From positions 62,001 through 126,000 of the forward strand of contig NZ_JANLGY010000013.1 in assembly GCF_024653915.1 (NCBI RefSeq): a stretch of DNA of 64,000 nucleotides, in the 5' to 3' direction. The translations under genes and the position numbers were made by a program. The stretch is from Sulfuricaulis sp. (lineage in GTDB: Bacteria > Pseudomonadota > Gammaproteobacteria > Acidiferrobacterales > Sulfurifustaceae). The notes under the pieces are model-generated. The model made no database searches, had not been told where the DNA came from, and worked only from the letters and a program-made list of their open reading frames with translations. This document shows positions 29,184 to 37,967 of the stretch, piece by piece (position 1 is the stretch's first letter; each line of letters opens with the position of its first letter).

Positions 29184-31166
29184 TCACGCCGACTCGTCGG
29201 CGGCAGTCTCCATGGACTTATCGAAATTTATCACCTGTATCACCGCCTTGACCCGGCTTTCCAGATTCTTTTCCTGTTCGCGGATACCGTCGCGGATCTG
29301 TTCCAGTTCCTGCACACGCTCTTCCAGGGTATCGCTTGCCTGATGGATGCGCTTGATCGATTCCAGCCGCCGGCGCAATTGCACCTGGTGCTCGCGCACC
29401 TGGGATTCCATCGGTGACATGATGGTCTTGAGCCAGTTGTCGGCGTCGCGATTGGCCATCTTGTAGATGGCGCGGGTCTTGGCCACGGAGGATTCGAAGA
29501 ATTTGCGCGTGAGTGACCGCTGCTCGGTCAGCATGAGCGATATGCCCTTCATGTATTGGGCATGCCGGTCCTGAAGCCGCTTGATTTCGCGCAGGTAGCG
29601 CGTAACCGAGAAACTGCCCGGTTTGATATTGCCGAGCCCGTGTTCCTCCTGGAATTTCTTGTACACCCCCTCCATCATGGATTTGATTTCCTGGGCCTGT
29701 TTGGAGGCCTCTTCCATGGTGTCCTGGGAGTGCTTGAAGAAGCCTTCCATGCACGATTTGAGCCCGGCCGTGGTCAGACTGAGGTCCATTTCCTTCTTGG
29801 TCTGGGCAATCTGGGTGTCAAGGTTTTTCAGGTTCAGGTGCGTATACAGCACGTTGGTCTGCTGTGAGAAAATACTGCGCGTGGCCTGAAAGCGCTGCAG
29901 ACTCTTCTCGAACACCTCTTTGTCCGCCTTGACCTTCTGCATCATGTGTTCGATGACATCCATGTTCTTGCCGGACAAGCCGCCGAGCTCGTCCATGTGT
30001 TCGTACACGTTCTTCGTGCGTTGCGAAATGATCAGCCGCATGGCCTTGATTACATCCTCCATGTCGCCGCTGATGTTGTCGCGCACGATTTCGCGTTTGG
30101 CCGGAACGATTTCGTTGCCCAGCGCCTGCTCCAACGCCAGGATGCGCGAGCGTTCGACGATTTTGCTGTCCTTTTTGACCTTGCCGAGCAGCGCCTTTTG
30201 CGCCGACACCGGGAACACATTGCTTTCCGGGATGGCGAGGTGTTTCGCCGTATCGCGGATCTGGCGATTAATTTCTTGCTGCACCTCGTCCCAGTTGCGC
30301 AGTTCGTCCCACAGTCCGTCAATCTTGTTCAGTACCACCAAGCGGCCCTTGTTCGGGCTGTCTTTGCGCACGCCGATGTGATCGTGCCACACGTCAATGT
30401 CGGATTTGGTCACGCCGGCATCGGCGGCCAGGATAAACAGTACCGCGTGCGCCGAGGGCAGCATATTGAGTGTCAGCTCCGGTTCGGCACCGAGCGCGTT
30501 GAGGCCCGGCGTATCGAGAATCACCAGCCCCTGTTCCAGCAAGGGATGTGGAATGTTAATAATGGCGTGGCGCCACTTCGGAATTTCCACCAGACCATCT
30601 TCGGCAAGACGCATGCCGGTTTGCGATTCCTCTTCAGCCACGTGAAATCCCATTGTCTGGGCCTCCTCGCGCGCGATGTGCTTGACCTCGGTGATGTGTT
30701 GCAGCGTCTGGACCATCTTGTCCGGTGACTTGGTATCGAGCGGTAGCACCTGCCACTCTTCGGGGAAGCCGCGGAACTCGGTGATGGTGGTGCCGCTCTT
30801 GCGGGACTCGATCGGCAGCAGCCGCAAGTTCGGCTCGCTGCCGTTTTCGTACATGACTTCGGTCGGGCACATGGTGGTGCGGCCGGCGCTCGACGGCAGG
30901 ATGCGCTGCCCGAAGTTGGCAAAGAAAATGGCGTTGATCAGCTCGGATTTTCCGCGCGAGAACTCGGCCACGAAGGCGACATAGAGTTTGTCATCGCGCA
31001 GGGTGGACAGGACGTGTTCCAGTCGCTGATCGATCTGGGTATCGCTCAGTTCCTGCTGATGCAGCCAGGTTTTGAGTTCGGTGACGGCATGGGCGAGCGA
31101 CTGGCGCCACTCGCTGTAGGCCTCAAATTGCTGCTCTAGATTCTGGGTTTTGCTGGCGGACGGCAT
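29184..31166 (-). CDS. Dynamin-like large GTPase
   Basis: The 660-residue protein has an N-terminal GTPase domain with G1 AEFSRGKSELINAIF, G2 threonines in SSAGRTTMCPTEVMY, G3 LDTPGLNALG and G4 VLNKIDGLWDE. A long helical stalk-like C-terminal part follows, rich in coiled coil (MEEASKQAQEIKSMMEGVYK, LEERVQELEQIRDGIREQEK). This order is that of bacterial dynamin-like proteins, which remodel or protect membranes. No transmembrane helix is seen, so it is probably peripheral. It is transcribed alone, convergent with ggt. A role in membrane stress or phage tolerance is only inference. Confidence 0.85.
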   Translation of the reverse strand: MPSASKTQNLEQQFEAYSEWRQSLAHAVTELKTWLHQQELSDTQIDQRLEHVLSTLRDDKLYVAFVAEFSRGKSELINAIFFANFGQRILPSSAGRTTMCPTEVMYENGSEPNLRLLPIESRKSGTTITEFRGFPEEWQVLPLDTKSPDKMVQTLQHITEVKHIAREEAQTMGFHVAEEESQTGMRLAEDGLVEIPKWRHAIINIPHPLLEQGLVILDTPGLNALGAEPELTLNMLPSAHAVLFILAADAGVTKSDIDVWHDHIGVRKDSPNKGRLVVLNKIDGLWDELRNWDEVQQEINRQIRDTAKHLAIPESNVFPVSAQKALLGKVKKDSKIVERSRILALEQALGNEIVPAKREIVRDNISGDMEDVIKAMRLIISQRTKNVYEHMDELGGLSGKNMDVIEHMMQKVKADKEVFEKSLQRFQATRSIFSQQTNVLYTHLNLKNLDTQIAQTKKEMDLSLTTAGLKSCMEGFFKHSQDTMEEASKQAQEIKSMMEGVYKKFQEEHGLGNIKPGSFSVTRYLREIKRLQDRHAQYMKGISLMLTEQRSLTRKFFESSVAKTRAIYKMANRDADNWLKTIMSPMESQVREHQVQLRRRLESIKRIHQASDTLEERVQELEQIRDGIREQEKNLESRVKAVIQVINFDKSMETAADESA

Positions 31167-31495
31167 CCTAAAACTATAGATTCCCTGGCGGGAAACTCCT
31201 CCCTTTAAGCCTGATTTTCCTCATTTTTCCGGGATCGAAATTATTCGTCACGTGAAAAATCCAGCCCTTTCAACAAGTTTGCTAAGTTACATATCTTGAT
31301 ACCTGAAGTCTAGTCCCGTTCCAACTTATGGCAACTCTCGTTCTCCCGCGCCCTGTGGCCACAGAATCCCCTTCGCCTGCTTAGGTCAGGAATTGCAAAA
31401 AGTTGATGGTACAAGCCCCTCAGGTCTGGAAAACCAATTTCCCCCCCATCGGTGCCACATCGGCTGGTAGAACCTTTTTGTGCATTACCCTGGTG
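31167..31495. other. Intergenic gap without recognisable gene
   Basis: 329 bases between the dynamin-like gene and the accessory block. No frame with a convincing start, no tRNA and no strong hairpin was seen. The base composition is lower in GC than the flanking core genes, marking the left border of the accessory region. Confidence 0.6.
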
Positions 31496-32236
31496 CTAGT
31501 CAGAACAAAAATGCCACCCTAGGCTATCGCCAGACTCCAAATTATGCCTCCATTCTCGAACTGAGCGTTTAGCCGCTTCGCTCTTGGAATGCAGTGATAG
31601 GAACTTCGAATAGTAATTGATTGCCGCTTTTCTGGCCCGCTCTATTTGATCCATTATTGGCGTTTCATCAAAAAATGCTGAGAAGCAGTCATACTTGTAA
31701 TCCTTCTCGCCACGGTCCTTTAGCGCCTTGTATAAATCATCGTAGAAGTTTCCGATAATAATCAAGGTATCCTCAATAAACGGTCCTGTGGGAAATTTCT
31801 TCTCGTAGTGTAAAGCCGCCGTGATATTTGGCATGCCAAATCCGCCTGAAAAACTTCCTTGACCTCCATAAATGTCCGAGTAGGTGGTATAGGCTTCATA
31901 CAGTTTTTTAATGTCGCGCTTCTTGGCTTCGTGCAATAACGTACCTGAATATTCCAGCGAGTCAGAGTAATGGCCAACATTTACTCCGATAACCCTATAC
32001 TGCTCGTTCCAATATTTACCATCAATTGACTTATTGCGTACCATCCACGGTTTATCAATCAACAATCTCAGCTCTTGATCTAACCGAATCAATGTTTCAA
32101 CACCCGCCTCACTGTTGTCTTGTTTTACCGCCTCATATTGTCGATATATCTCTTCGAGTTTGTCTGCTATAGGATCTGCTGCATGAGCGGAGCAGATCAC
32201 AAGCGACATCCAGATGATTAATAATAGCCTGTACAT
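31496..32236 (-). CDS. Secreted hypothetical protein, 246 aa
   Basis: MYRLLLIIWMSLVICSAHAA is a clear signal peptide with cleavage near AHA. The mature protein is mixed-charge, with tyrosine-rich segments (KLYEAYTTYSDIYGGQGSFS) and two late cysteines. I do not recognise a family. It follows the second gene of the duplicated module by 54 bases on the same strand and may be part of that operon. It is present once, whereas the two genes upstream are duplicated. Lower GC than the core genome suggests acquisition by transfer. Confidence 0.75.
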   Translation of the reverse strand: MYRLLLIIWMSLVICSAHAADPIADKLEEIYRQYEAVKQDNSEAGVETLIRLDQELRLLIDKPWMVRNKSIDGKYWNEQYRVIGVNVGHYSDSLEYSGTLLHEAKKRDIKKLYEAYTTYSDIYGGQGSFSGGFGMPNITAALHYEKKFPTGPFIEDTLIIIGNFYDDLYKALKDRGEKDYKYDCFSAFFDETPIMDQIERARKAAINYYSKFLSLHSKSEAAKRSVREWRHNLESGDSLGWHFCSD

Positions 32237-32290
32237 ACATTCAGACGTATGATGTGCGTTTGCTGTCCCGAAAGGACAGCTTGAGCGACG

Positions 32291-33337
32291 TCAGTCGTCC
32301 TTCCCGGCCTTCAATCGCTTTTCAATATACTGGAGATCAAAGTCTAGGACTTTTGCGGCGAGCTTGTCGATTAACCGAGACTTATCTTTCTCCTTGTCTT
32401 TGGCATCATCATCCCCGTCCTCATCGTCCTTGTCCACGTCGGCATGTTCTCGCTTGAGCATGTGACGCAGGTCTTTGAGGTTGCCCTTCAGCGCCACGGT
32501 GTTGCTGCCCTTGGCGGCGGCGATGGCGGTTTGGAATAATCGGTCCAGTTGGGATGCGAAGGCCGGGTCAATCAGCTTCATGCTGACGAGATCTTGATTG
32601 ACGTGCTTCTGCATGCTGGTTAGTACTGCGGCTGCATCAAACGGATTCGGCACCGGGATCAGCGGGACGGCGGCGGGGCGGAGAACGAAGTTATTCGCCT
32701 GAAGGTTGTTAACCTGTTTCCCAATCGCTGATGCTGGATCAGGTATCCCAAGCCAGGTTGTGGGTCTAGCGGCACCTGTAATCTGTGCTGTGCCGATACC
32801 AGGAAGATCGAAACTCTCTAGACTAAATCCAATGGGTCCTTCATTGGGTTTCAAGCCACCCAGATCAACATTCCCATCATATATCCAAGATAACCGAAGT
32901 CGATCATCTACAGAATTTGGCACAGTCCGACCAACCCAGTCTTTTGGATTCTTTAGATCTCCATATGCACTATTGATATTTGTTATTAGCGTATCTATGT
33001 TTTGCTTGCTGTGCTTGCCGTTTTTCAGTTTATAACGATAAGTGATGATATTCTTGTTCTCTGATACATGAAATTTGGATTTTAGGGCAGGATCAATTTT
33101 TGTAGATGGTTCAAACACCACCTCGCTAAAGGTATCATCATCTTTGTAGGTAATGGTGTAATTGCCAGTGTCCAGATTGGTGACAACGCCTTCTTGCCAA
33201 TCCTTATATACCTCTTTGAATTCTTTTGTTTGCGGGTCCCATTCGCTCGCAATATGTCCGATTCCAAGTTCGGCATGAGTAGAACCCGCGCTCAATAATA
33301 GAGCGACTATAACGAAAATCATACGATTTATGGACAT
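32291..33337 (-). CDS. Secreted module protein B, copy 1 (unknown family)
   Basis: The start is the ATG at 33337 (MSINRMIFVIVALLLSAGST, signal peptide ending THA), preceded by AGGAGGG. It overlaps gene A copy 1 by ten bases, so translation is coupled. Of 348 residues, the N-terminal half holds VYKDWQEGVVTNLDTGNYTI and SWIYDGNVDLGG. The C-terminal half has FDAAAVLTSMQKHVNQDLVS, a helical LDRLFQTAIAAAKGSNTVAL segment, an extremely acidic stretch DVDKDDEDGDDDAKDKEKDK and a final helix. The helical part faintly recalls FIMAH-type C-terminal domains, but that is a guess. The protein is a clear paralogue of the one at 35238-36296. Confidence 0.8.
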   Translation of the reverse strand: MSINRMIFVIVALLLSAGSTHAELGIGHIASEWDPQTKEFKEVYKDWQEGVVTNLDTGNYTITYKDDDTFSEVVFEPSTKIDPALKSKFHVSENKNIITYRYKLKNGKHSKQNIDTLITNINSAYGDLKNPKDWVGRTVPNSVDDRLRLSWIYDGNVDLGGLKPNEGPIGFSLESFDLPGIGTAQITGAARPTTWLGIPDPASAIGKQVNNLQANNFVLRPAAVPLIPVPNPFDAAAVLTSMQKHVNQDLVSMKLIDPAFASQLDRLFQTAIAAAKGSNTVALKGNLKDLRHMLKREHADVDKDDEDGDDDAKDKEKDKSRLIDKLAAKVLDFDLQYIEKRLKAGKDD

Positions 33338-34722
33338 TGCAATCCCTCCTGATTCAATAAGCGAATATGAAAATGTCGCAGATCCCAACGACGTTTTTTG
33401 GTTTTGTCCTTGGGAACATCCCATGCTGCATCTGCACCCACAACTGTTGCCAATGTTTGAAATTTCTTGATCATCGGATCAGTTGGATTAGTAATATCCA
33501 ATGCCCCTTCCGCCCCATTGGCCCGGATATCAATGACGGCGCCACGGCAGTGTTCAAAGTGTGGCGACTTCCAATTGTGGTTGAGGTCAAAAATTCCACC
33601 ACGTTCAAGACTCGCGTCATTGAGATGCAACACAGCGAGGTTCGGATATTTAGCATGATAAAGTGTAGCAAGGACGGCGAGACGCGATGCAGCGGTTAAA
33701 GTTAGATAGTGATTGTCCGGATGTCCTGGGTCCTTGGCGGCATTGGGAATCAATTGATATACGGCGTTATCGCCAACTGGTTGCAGTCCTTTATACCCCA
33801 CCCACACCGTATCCGGCCCCTCCGGTTGGCAGTTCTTCCCATCGGTGCAAGAAGCTTTGATCTTGTAATCGCCCGACACGCTGGAAGCCTTGTAGCTGAA
33901 TTGCAAACCGTTCGATTCCGTGTTGCCCGTCAGCACCTGCTGACCCTGCATCGTACCTGTGCGCGCCGCGACGGTATCATCGGGGTGATGGTGCCCGCCG
34001 CTGTTCTGCTTCGCTTCCAGCGTAAGCCGCACGCCGACGTTCGGTACGAGTTGATTGTTTTGATCGTAGACTTTCGCGACCAGATTCGTAGCCTTGTCGG
34101 GCTCGATTGAAGTCAGAATTGAGGCAGTTTCAGAAGCGTTGTTGCTGAGTGATAGCCTGATTGTGTACGAACCTGCACATGCGGGAGAAGGTTTGGCACT
34201 CAGCGCGTCATTAAATGTGCGTAAATCTCCCATCAACATACAACTGGCGAATTTCGTGGAGATACCTATATGACGATCGGATCTCGATGGAGTACAGACC
34301 CAGACCCCGTTTTGAAAATAGCAAGAATCGCCGTCGCAGCCAGACCAGTCGCATGTTATATAGGTGGAGATAATGGGTAATGGCGGACTGGTTGGATAGC
34401 AATAATCGTTGTAAGGCTTCCCCAGCATGAGATCGTCCAGTTTAAGCTTGGCTGCAGCCAAGATTGCATCGCGGTCTGGATAAGGTCCCAGAGAATGAAT
34501 TCCAATATTCCCGCTAATCACGCGAAGTTCGCCGACCCAGCATTGTGAGCCAGCGGCAACCGGTGGCGCATGGCTGGCGACAATGAGAGCAAAGACCCAA
34601 ACCCAAGACAGGATGATAATAGGACGCGCAGGTTTTTGCCGAGAGATAAATTGAAGAGTGCCATGCGTACATGCTTTGATAATTGATTGCCCCAAGATTT
34701 TATATAACATCCGTATACCCAC
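33328..34722 (-). CDS. Secreted MepA-like (LAS family) metallopeptidase homologue with Ig-like domain, module A copy 1
   Basis: 464 residues. After a long basic N-terminus and signal segment (IIILSWVWVFALIVASHAPP, cleavage near VAAGSQC) comes a cysteine-containing region (GSQCWVGELRVISGNIGIHS). A bacterial Ig-like domain, about residues 215-300, follows (ATNLVAKVYDQNNQLVPNVG). The C-terminal domain carries HCRGAVID (His391, six residues, Asp398) and HFHIRL (His450, His452), the spacing and motifs of the MepA zinc site (H-x6-D and HxH), and ends in LQCP as MepA chains do near that point. Substrate is unknown. Peptidoglycan is likely by homology. Confidence 0.75.
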   Translation of the reverse strand: MGIRMLYKILGQSIIKACTHGTLQFISRQKPARPIIILSWVWVFALIVASHAPPVAAGSQCWVGELRVISGNIGIHSLGPYPDRDAILAAAKLKLDDLMLGKPYNDYCYPTSPPLPIISTYITCDWSGCDGDSCYFQNGVWVCTPSRSDRHIGISTKFASCMLMGDLRTFNDALSAKPSPACAGSYTIRLSLSNNASETASILTSIEPDKATNLVAKVYDQNNQLVPNVGVRLTLEAKQNSGGHHHPDDTVAARTGTMQGQQVLTGNTESNGLQFSYKASSVSGDYKIKASCTDGKNCQPEGPDTVWVGYKGLQPVGDNAVYQLIPNAAKDPGHPDNHYLTLTAASRLAVLATLYHAKYPNLAVLHLNDASLERGGIFDLNHNWKSPHFEHCRGAVIDIRANGAEGALDITNPTDPMIKKFQTLATVVGADAAWDVPKDKTKKRRWDLRHFHIRLLNQEGLQCP

Positions 34723-35014
34723 CCCATGACAGACATTTTCTGGTTAGACAACAGCCAGGCACGTTGGTGAAGCCACAGGGGAGGTGCTTTAAGCTTTTCT
34801 CCCGACATTTCGGTTCACGCAGAACATTGCCACTGTCTCTGCACGCATCCCTATGCCAGGAGACGAATCGTATTGCTTTCTAACTGCTATAGCAGCGATA
34901 CAAGTGAGGTCAAGTATTGCTCAGGCCTGTTTTCATTTTGAATAGATGCGGCCAAAACGATAAATGATGGCAATTCAATACATTGGAATTATTTGCACCA
35001 TTTGGGTGTGATAG
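34723..35014 (-). other. Duplicated upstream leader of module copy 1
   Basis: This stretch has a closely similar counterpart at 37655-37860. Both contain the block CTCCCGACATTTCGGTTCAC followed by GCAGAACATTGC, and CTATAGCAGCGATACAAG. On the minus strand both carry a promoter and a short GGGAG/CTCCC hairpin about 80 bases before gene A. No open frame is convincing. Confidence 0.65.
34886..34913 (-). promoter_or_regulatory. Probable sigma-70 promoter of module copy 1
   Basis: On the minus strand TTGACC (34908-34913), 16 bases, TATAGC (34886-34891). The same pair, with 17-base spacing, is conserved in front of copy 2 at 37819-37847. Confidence 0.5.
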
Positions 35015-35200
35015 TCAGGTCTGGCATTTCGGGCAGAAAAAAGCGCTTCTTTGCCTCAGTTTTCTGGCCCTGATGACCGTACCGCAAACCAGGCAAGGCT
35101 CGCCCGCGCGGCCGTAGACGTTCAAGGACAGATGAAAGTACCCCAGTTCACCGCGGCCGTTGCTACGTCGGAAATTGCGCAGAATACTAACGCCCCTTCA
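35015..35200 (-). pseudogene. Relic of the 3' end of mutM at the duplication junction
   Basis: On the minus strand the frame reads [40 protein letters not shown] and [15 protein letters not shown] then stop (TGA, 35015-35017). This aligns residue by residue with the end of the intact MutM at 37968 ([50 protein letters not shown]), including all four zinc-finger cysteines. Upstream of about 35200 the match and the frame end. It is a 60-codon fragment carried along when the neighbouring two-gene module was duplicated or imported. Confidence 0.88.
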
Positions 35201-35237
35201 GAGGAAGGGACGGACGGGTATTTTTTGTTACGTGAGA

Positions 35238-36296
35238 TTAATCGTTATTGCCAAGACGCTTCTGGATATATTTCAGATCGAAATCCAGTACCTTCACGGC
35301 GAGCTTGTCAATTAACCGGGACTTATCTTTTTCCTTATTTTTGTCATCATCCTTGTCCCAGTCCTCATCGTCCTTGTCAACGTCGGCGTGCTCTCGTTTG
35401 AGCATCTGACGCAGGTCTTTGAGGTTACCCTTCAGCGCCACCGTGTTGCCGCCCTTGGCGGCGGCGATGGCGGTTTGGAACAACCTGTCCAATTGGGATG
35501 CAAACGCAGGGTCGATCAGCTTCATGCCAACGAGGTCTTGGTTGACGTGCCTCTGCATGTTGGTCAGCACTGCGGCCGCATCGAAAGGATTCGGCACCGG
35601 GATCAGGGGAACGGCGGCGGGGCGGGGGACAAAGTTGTTGGTTTTGAGTTCCCAGAGTTGCTTGCCGACCGGAGTATCGAACGGTGGAGTATGACCGAGC
35701 CATGTGGTCGCTTTAGCCGCGCCCGTAATTTCCATAACAGTAATACCAGGCAAGTCGCTGCTTTCTACTTTAAATTCCCCAATGCTTCTGCCGGGCGCGA
35801 GACCTCCTAAATGTTCTTCGCTGTCATACATCCAGGAAAGGCGCAAGGTGGAATCAGTAAGCGTTGGAATTGCGCGTCCATCCCAGCCCTTCGGGCCCAT
35901 CGGACTGCCTGGGTTAATGCTGCTGACATGAGCCAGAAACATGTTGATGTTTTGTTTGCTTCTTGTTCCGTTTTTTAGCTTGTATTCGTAAACAACCGTG
36001 TTAGCTGAGTTAGGGTGTTTAAACTTTGACTTTAAAACTGGTTCAATTTTTGTCGCCGCTTCAAACATAACCGAGTTATAAAAACCATATCCGTCCTTGT
36101 AGGTTACTATGTAGTTGTTAGTCTGTGGATCAAGCAAAATCCCCTCTTGCCAGTCTTTATAAACCCCGTCTACATATTCGCGAGTCACCGGATCTTGCAC
36201 AGTACCTTTACCCATTTCGGCCTGTACCACAGGCCATGGGAACAAGAGCAAAGCGAGAATAAATAGTCCTATATCTTTCAAGCTGGCTATGGACAT
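35238..36296 (-). CDS. Secreted module protein B, copy 2 (unknown family)
   Basis: The start is the ATG at 36296 (MSIASLKDIGLFILALLLFP, signal peptide to VVQA), preceded by GGAGGG and overlapping gene A copy 2 by ten bases. 352 residues. It matches copy 1 closely in the C-terminal half (LIDPAFASQLDRLFQTAIAA, AKGGNTVALKGNLKDLRQML), with an acidic stretch DVDKDDEDWDKDDDKNKEKD, and more loosely in the N-terminal half (VYKDWQEGILLDPQTNNYIV). The uneven divergence suggests that the two halves are under different constraint. Function unknown. Confidence 0.8.
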   Translation of the reverse strand: MSIASLKDIGLFILALLLFPWPVVQAEMGKGTVQDPVTREYVDGVYKDWQEGILLDPQTNNYIVTYKDGYGFYNSVMFEAATKIEPVLKSKFKHPNSANTVVYEYKLKNGTRSKQNINMFLAHVSSINPGSPMGPKGWDGRAIPTLTDSTLRLSWMYDSEEHLGGLAPGRSIGEFKVESSDLPGITVMEITGAAKATTWLGHTPPFDTPVGKQLWELKTNNFVPRPAAVPLIPVPNPFDAAAVLTNMQRHVNQDLVGMKLIDPAFASQLDRLFQTAIAAAKGGNTVALKGNLKDLRQMLKREHADVDKDDEDWDKDDDKNKEKDKSRLIDKLAVKVLDFDLKYIQKRLGNND

Positions 36297-37654
36297 TGCA
36301 AACCCTCCTGTCCCATCAAGTAAGTGTGAAAATGCCGTAAATTCCAAAGACGATTACCTTCCTTATCTTTTGGAATTTCAAAATCTGGTTCTACACCGGC
36401 GACCCGACCAATCTCTTTGAGCTTTTCAATCATCGGATCATTGTCACTCGTAATATTCAATGCCCCTTCCCCCCCATTGGCACGAATGTCAATGATGGTG
36501 CCATGGCAGTGTTCAAAATGCGGTGATTTCCAGTCAAGAGATATATCGAACACGCCACCACGCTCCAAACTCGCGTCATTCAAGTATAGAACAGCGGTGT
36601 TGGGATACTTTGCCTGATAGAAGGCTGCGAACACCGTTGCGCGGTTTAAGGCTGTGGATTTCAGATAATGATTGTCTGGATGCTGCTGGTTTTGACCTAT
36701 CAACCTGTAAACACTGTTTTGGCCAGATAACGGAATTAAATTCTTCACCCCCACCCACACCGTATCCGCCCCCTCCGGTTGGCAGTTCTTGCCGTCAGTA
36801 CAGGTGGCCTTGATCTTGTAATCACCCGCCACGCTGGGAGCCTTGTAGCTAAACTGCAAACCGCTCGGTCCTGTGTTGTCTGTCAGCACCTGTTGACCCG
36901 CCAGCGTACCCGTGCGCGCTATAGCGGAATCATTGCCATGATGGTGTCCGCCGCTGTTCTGCTTCGCTTCCAGGGCGAGTTTTACGACAACATTCGGTAC
37001 GAGCTGATTGTTTTGATCGTAGACTTTGGCGACAAGATCTGTGGCCTCGTCGGGCTCGATTGAAGTCAGAATTAAGGCAGTTTCAGAAGCGTTGTTACCG
37101 GGCGATAGTCTGATTGTGTACGAGCCTGCACACGCCGGAGAGGGTTTGCTACTCAGTGCGTCATTATGTGCATACAAACTTGCCAAGTTACAATTAGCGA
37201 GTTCCGAGGAAGCCCATATGGTACGAACGCTAATCCATGGAGTGCAGACACCGGTTCGATAATCGCAAGAGTCGATGTCGCAGTTGACGGTGTTGCATGT
37301 CATTTGGGTGGAGATAAAGGGCAGTGACGGATTGATAGGATAGCAATGATCGTTGTAAGGCTTCCCCAGCAAGAGTTCATCCATCTTGAACTTTGCTGCC
37401 GCCAGAATCGCATCGCGATCTGGATAAGGACCCAGAGAATGAACTCCAATCGTATTCCCGCCAAGTTCGCCGACCCAGCATTGTGAGCCAGCAGCAATCG
37501 GCGGCGGATAGCTGGCGAAGATGAGGGCAAGGAAGCCAGATAGGACAATAAAAAACTGCGAAGGCTTTTGCTTACGAATATTTCGATGAACGCTCGACCT
37601 AAAAGCATTGATACCTGTATGCCTCAAGATTATATGTGATATGCGCATACCCAC
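36287..37654 (-). CDS. Secreted MepA-like (LAS family) metallopeptidase homologue with Ig-like domain, module A copy 2
   Basis: 455 residues, paralogue of the protein at 33328-34722 with the same order: basic N-terminus, hydrophobic signal (FFIVLSGFLALIFASYPPPI), GSQCWVGELGGNTIGVHSLG, an Ig-like domain (ATDLVAKVYDQNNQLVPNVV) and a C-terminal domain with HCHGTIID (His382, Asp389) and HFHTYL (His441, His443). The putative zinc ligands are kept in both copies although surrounding residues differ, which argues that both are functional. It lies 313 bases downstream of mutM with its own probable promoter. Confidence 0.75.
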   Translation of the reverse strand: MGMRISHIILRHTGINAFRSSVHRNIRKQKPSQFFIVLSGFLALIFASYPPPIAAGSQCWVGELGGNTIGVHSLGPYPDRDAILAAAKFKMDELLLGKPYNDHCYPINPSLPFISTQMTCNTVNCDIDSCDYRTGVCTPWISVRTIWASSELANCNLASLYAHNDALSSKPSPACAGSYTIRLSPGNNASETALILTSIEPDEATDLVAKVYDQNNQLVPNVVVKLALEAKQNSGGHHHGNDSAIARTGTLAGQQVLTDNTGPSGLQFSYKAPSVAGDYKIKATCTDGKNCQPEGADTVWVGVKNLIPLSGQNSVYRLIGQNQQHPDNHYLKSTALNRATVFAAFYQAKYPNTAVLYLNDASLERGGVFDISLDWKSPHFEHCHGTIIDIRANGGEGALNITSDNDPMIEKLKEIGRVAGVEPDFEIPKDKEGNRLWNLRHFHTYLMGQEGLQCP

Positions 37655-37818
37655 CCCATAACAAACATTTTCTGATCAGGTAACAGCCGGGCATGTTTGG
37701 TGAAACCACAGGGGAGGCGCTTTATGCTTGTCTCCCGACATTTCGGTTCACGCAGAACATTGCTACAGTCTCTGCACGAATCCCTATGCCAGAAGACGAA
37801 CTGTTATTCTTTCCAAAT

Positions 37819-37847
37819 GCTATAGCAGCGATACAAGGGGGGGTCAA
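37819..37847 (-). promoter_or_regulatory. Probable sigma-70 promoter of module copy 2
   Basis: On the minus strand TTGACC (37842-37847), 17 bases, TATAGC (37819-37824). The leader of about 160 bases to gene A contains a conserved GGGAG/CTCCC hairpin and CTGTGG-TTCACC block shared with copy 1. The rest of the 37655-37967 gap shows no gene. Confidence 0.5.
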
Positions 37848-37967
37848 GCCTGGATCAAATTCGTATTTAAATACGACACGCGCCTGTGGGAATGAAAAAT
37901 ACTGTAATTCAATACATTGGCATTGCCTGCACTGTTTGAGTGCATGGGTACGGAAAGGTAGTTTGTA

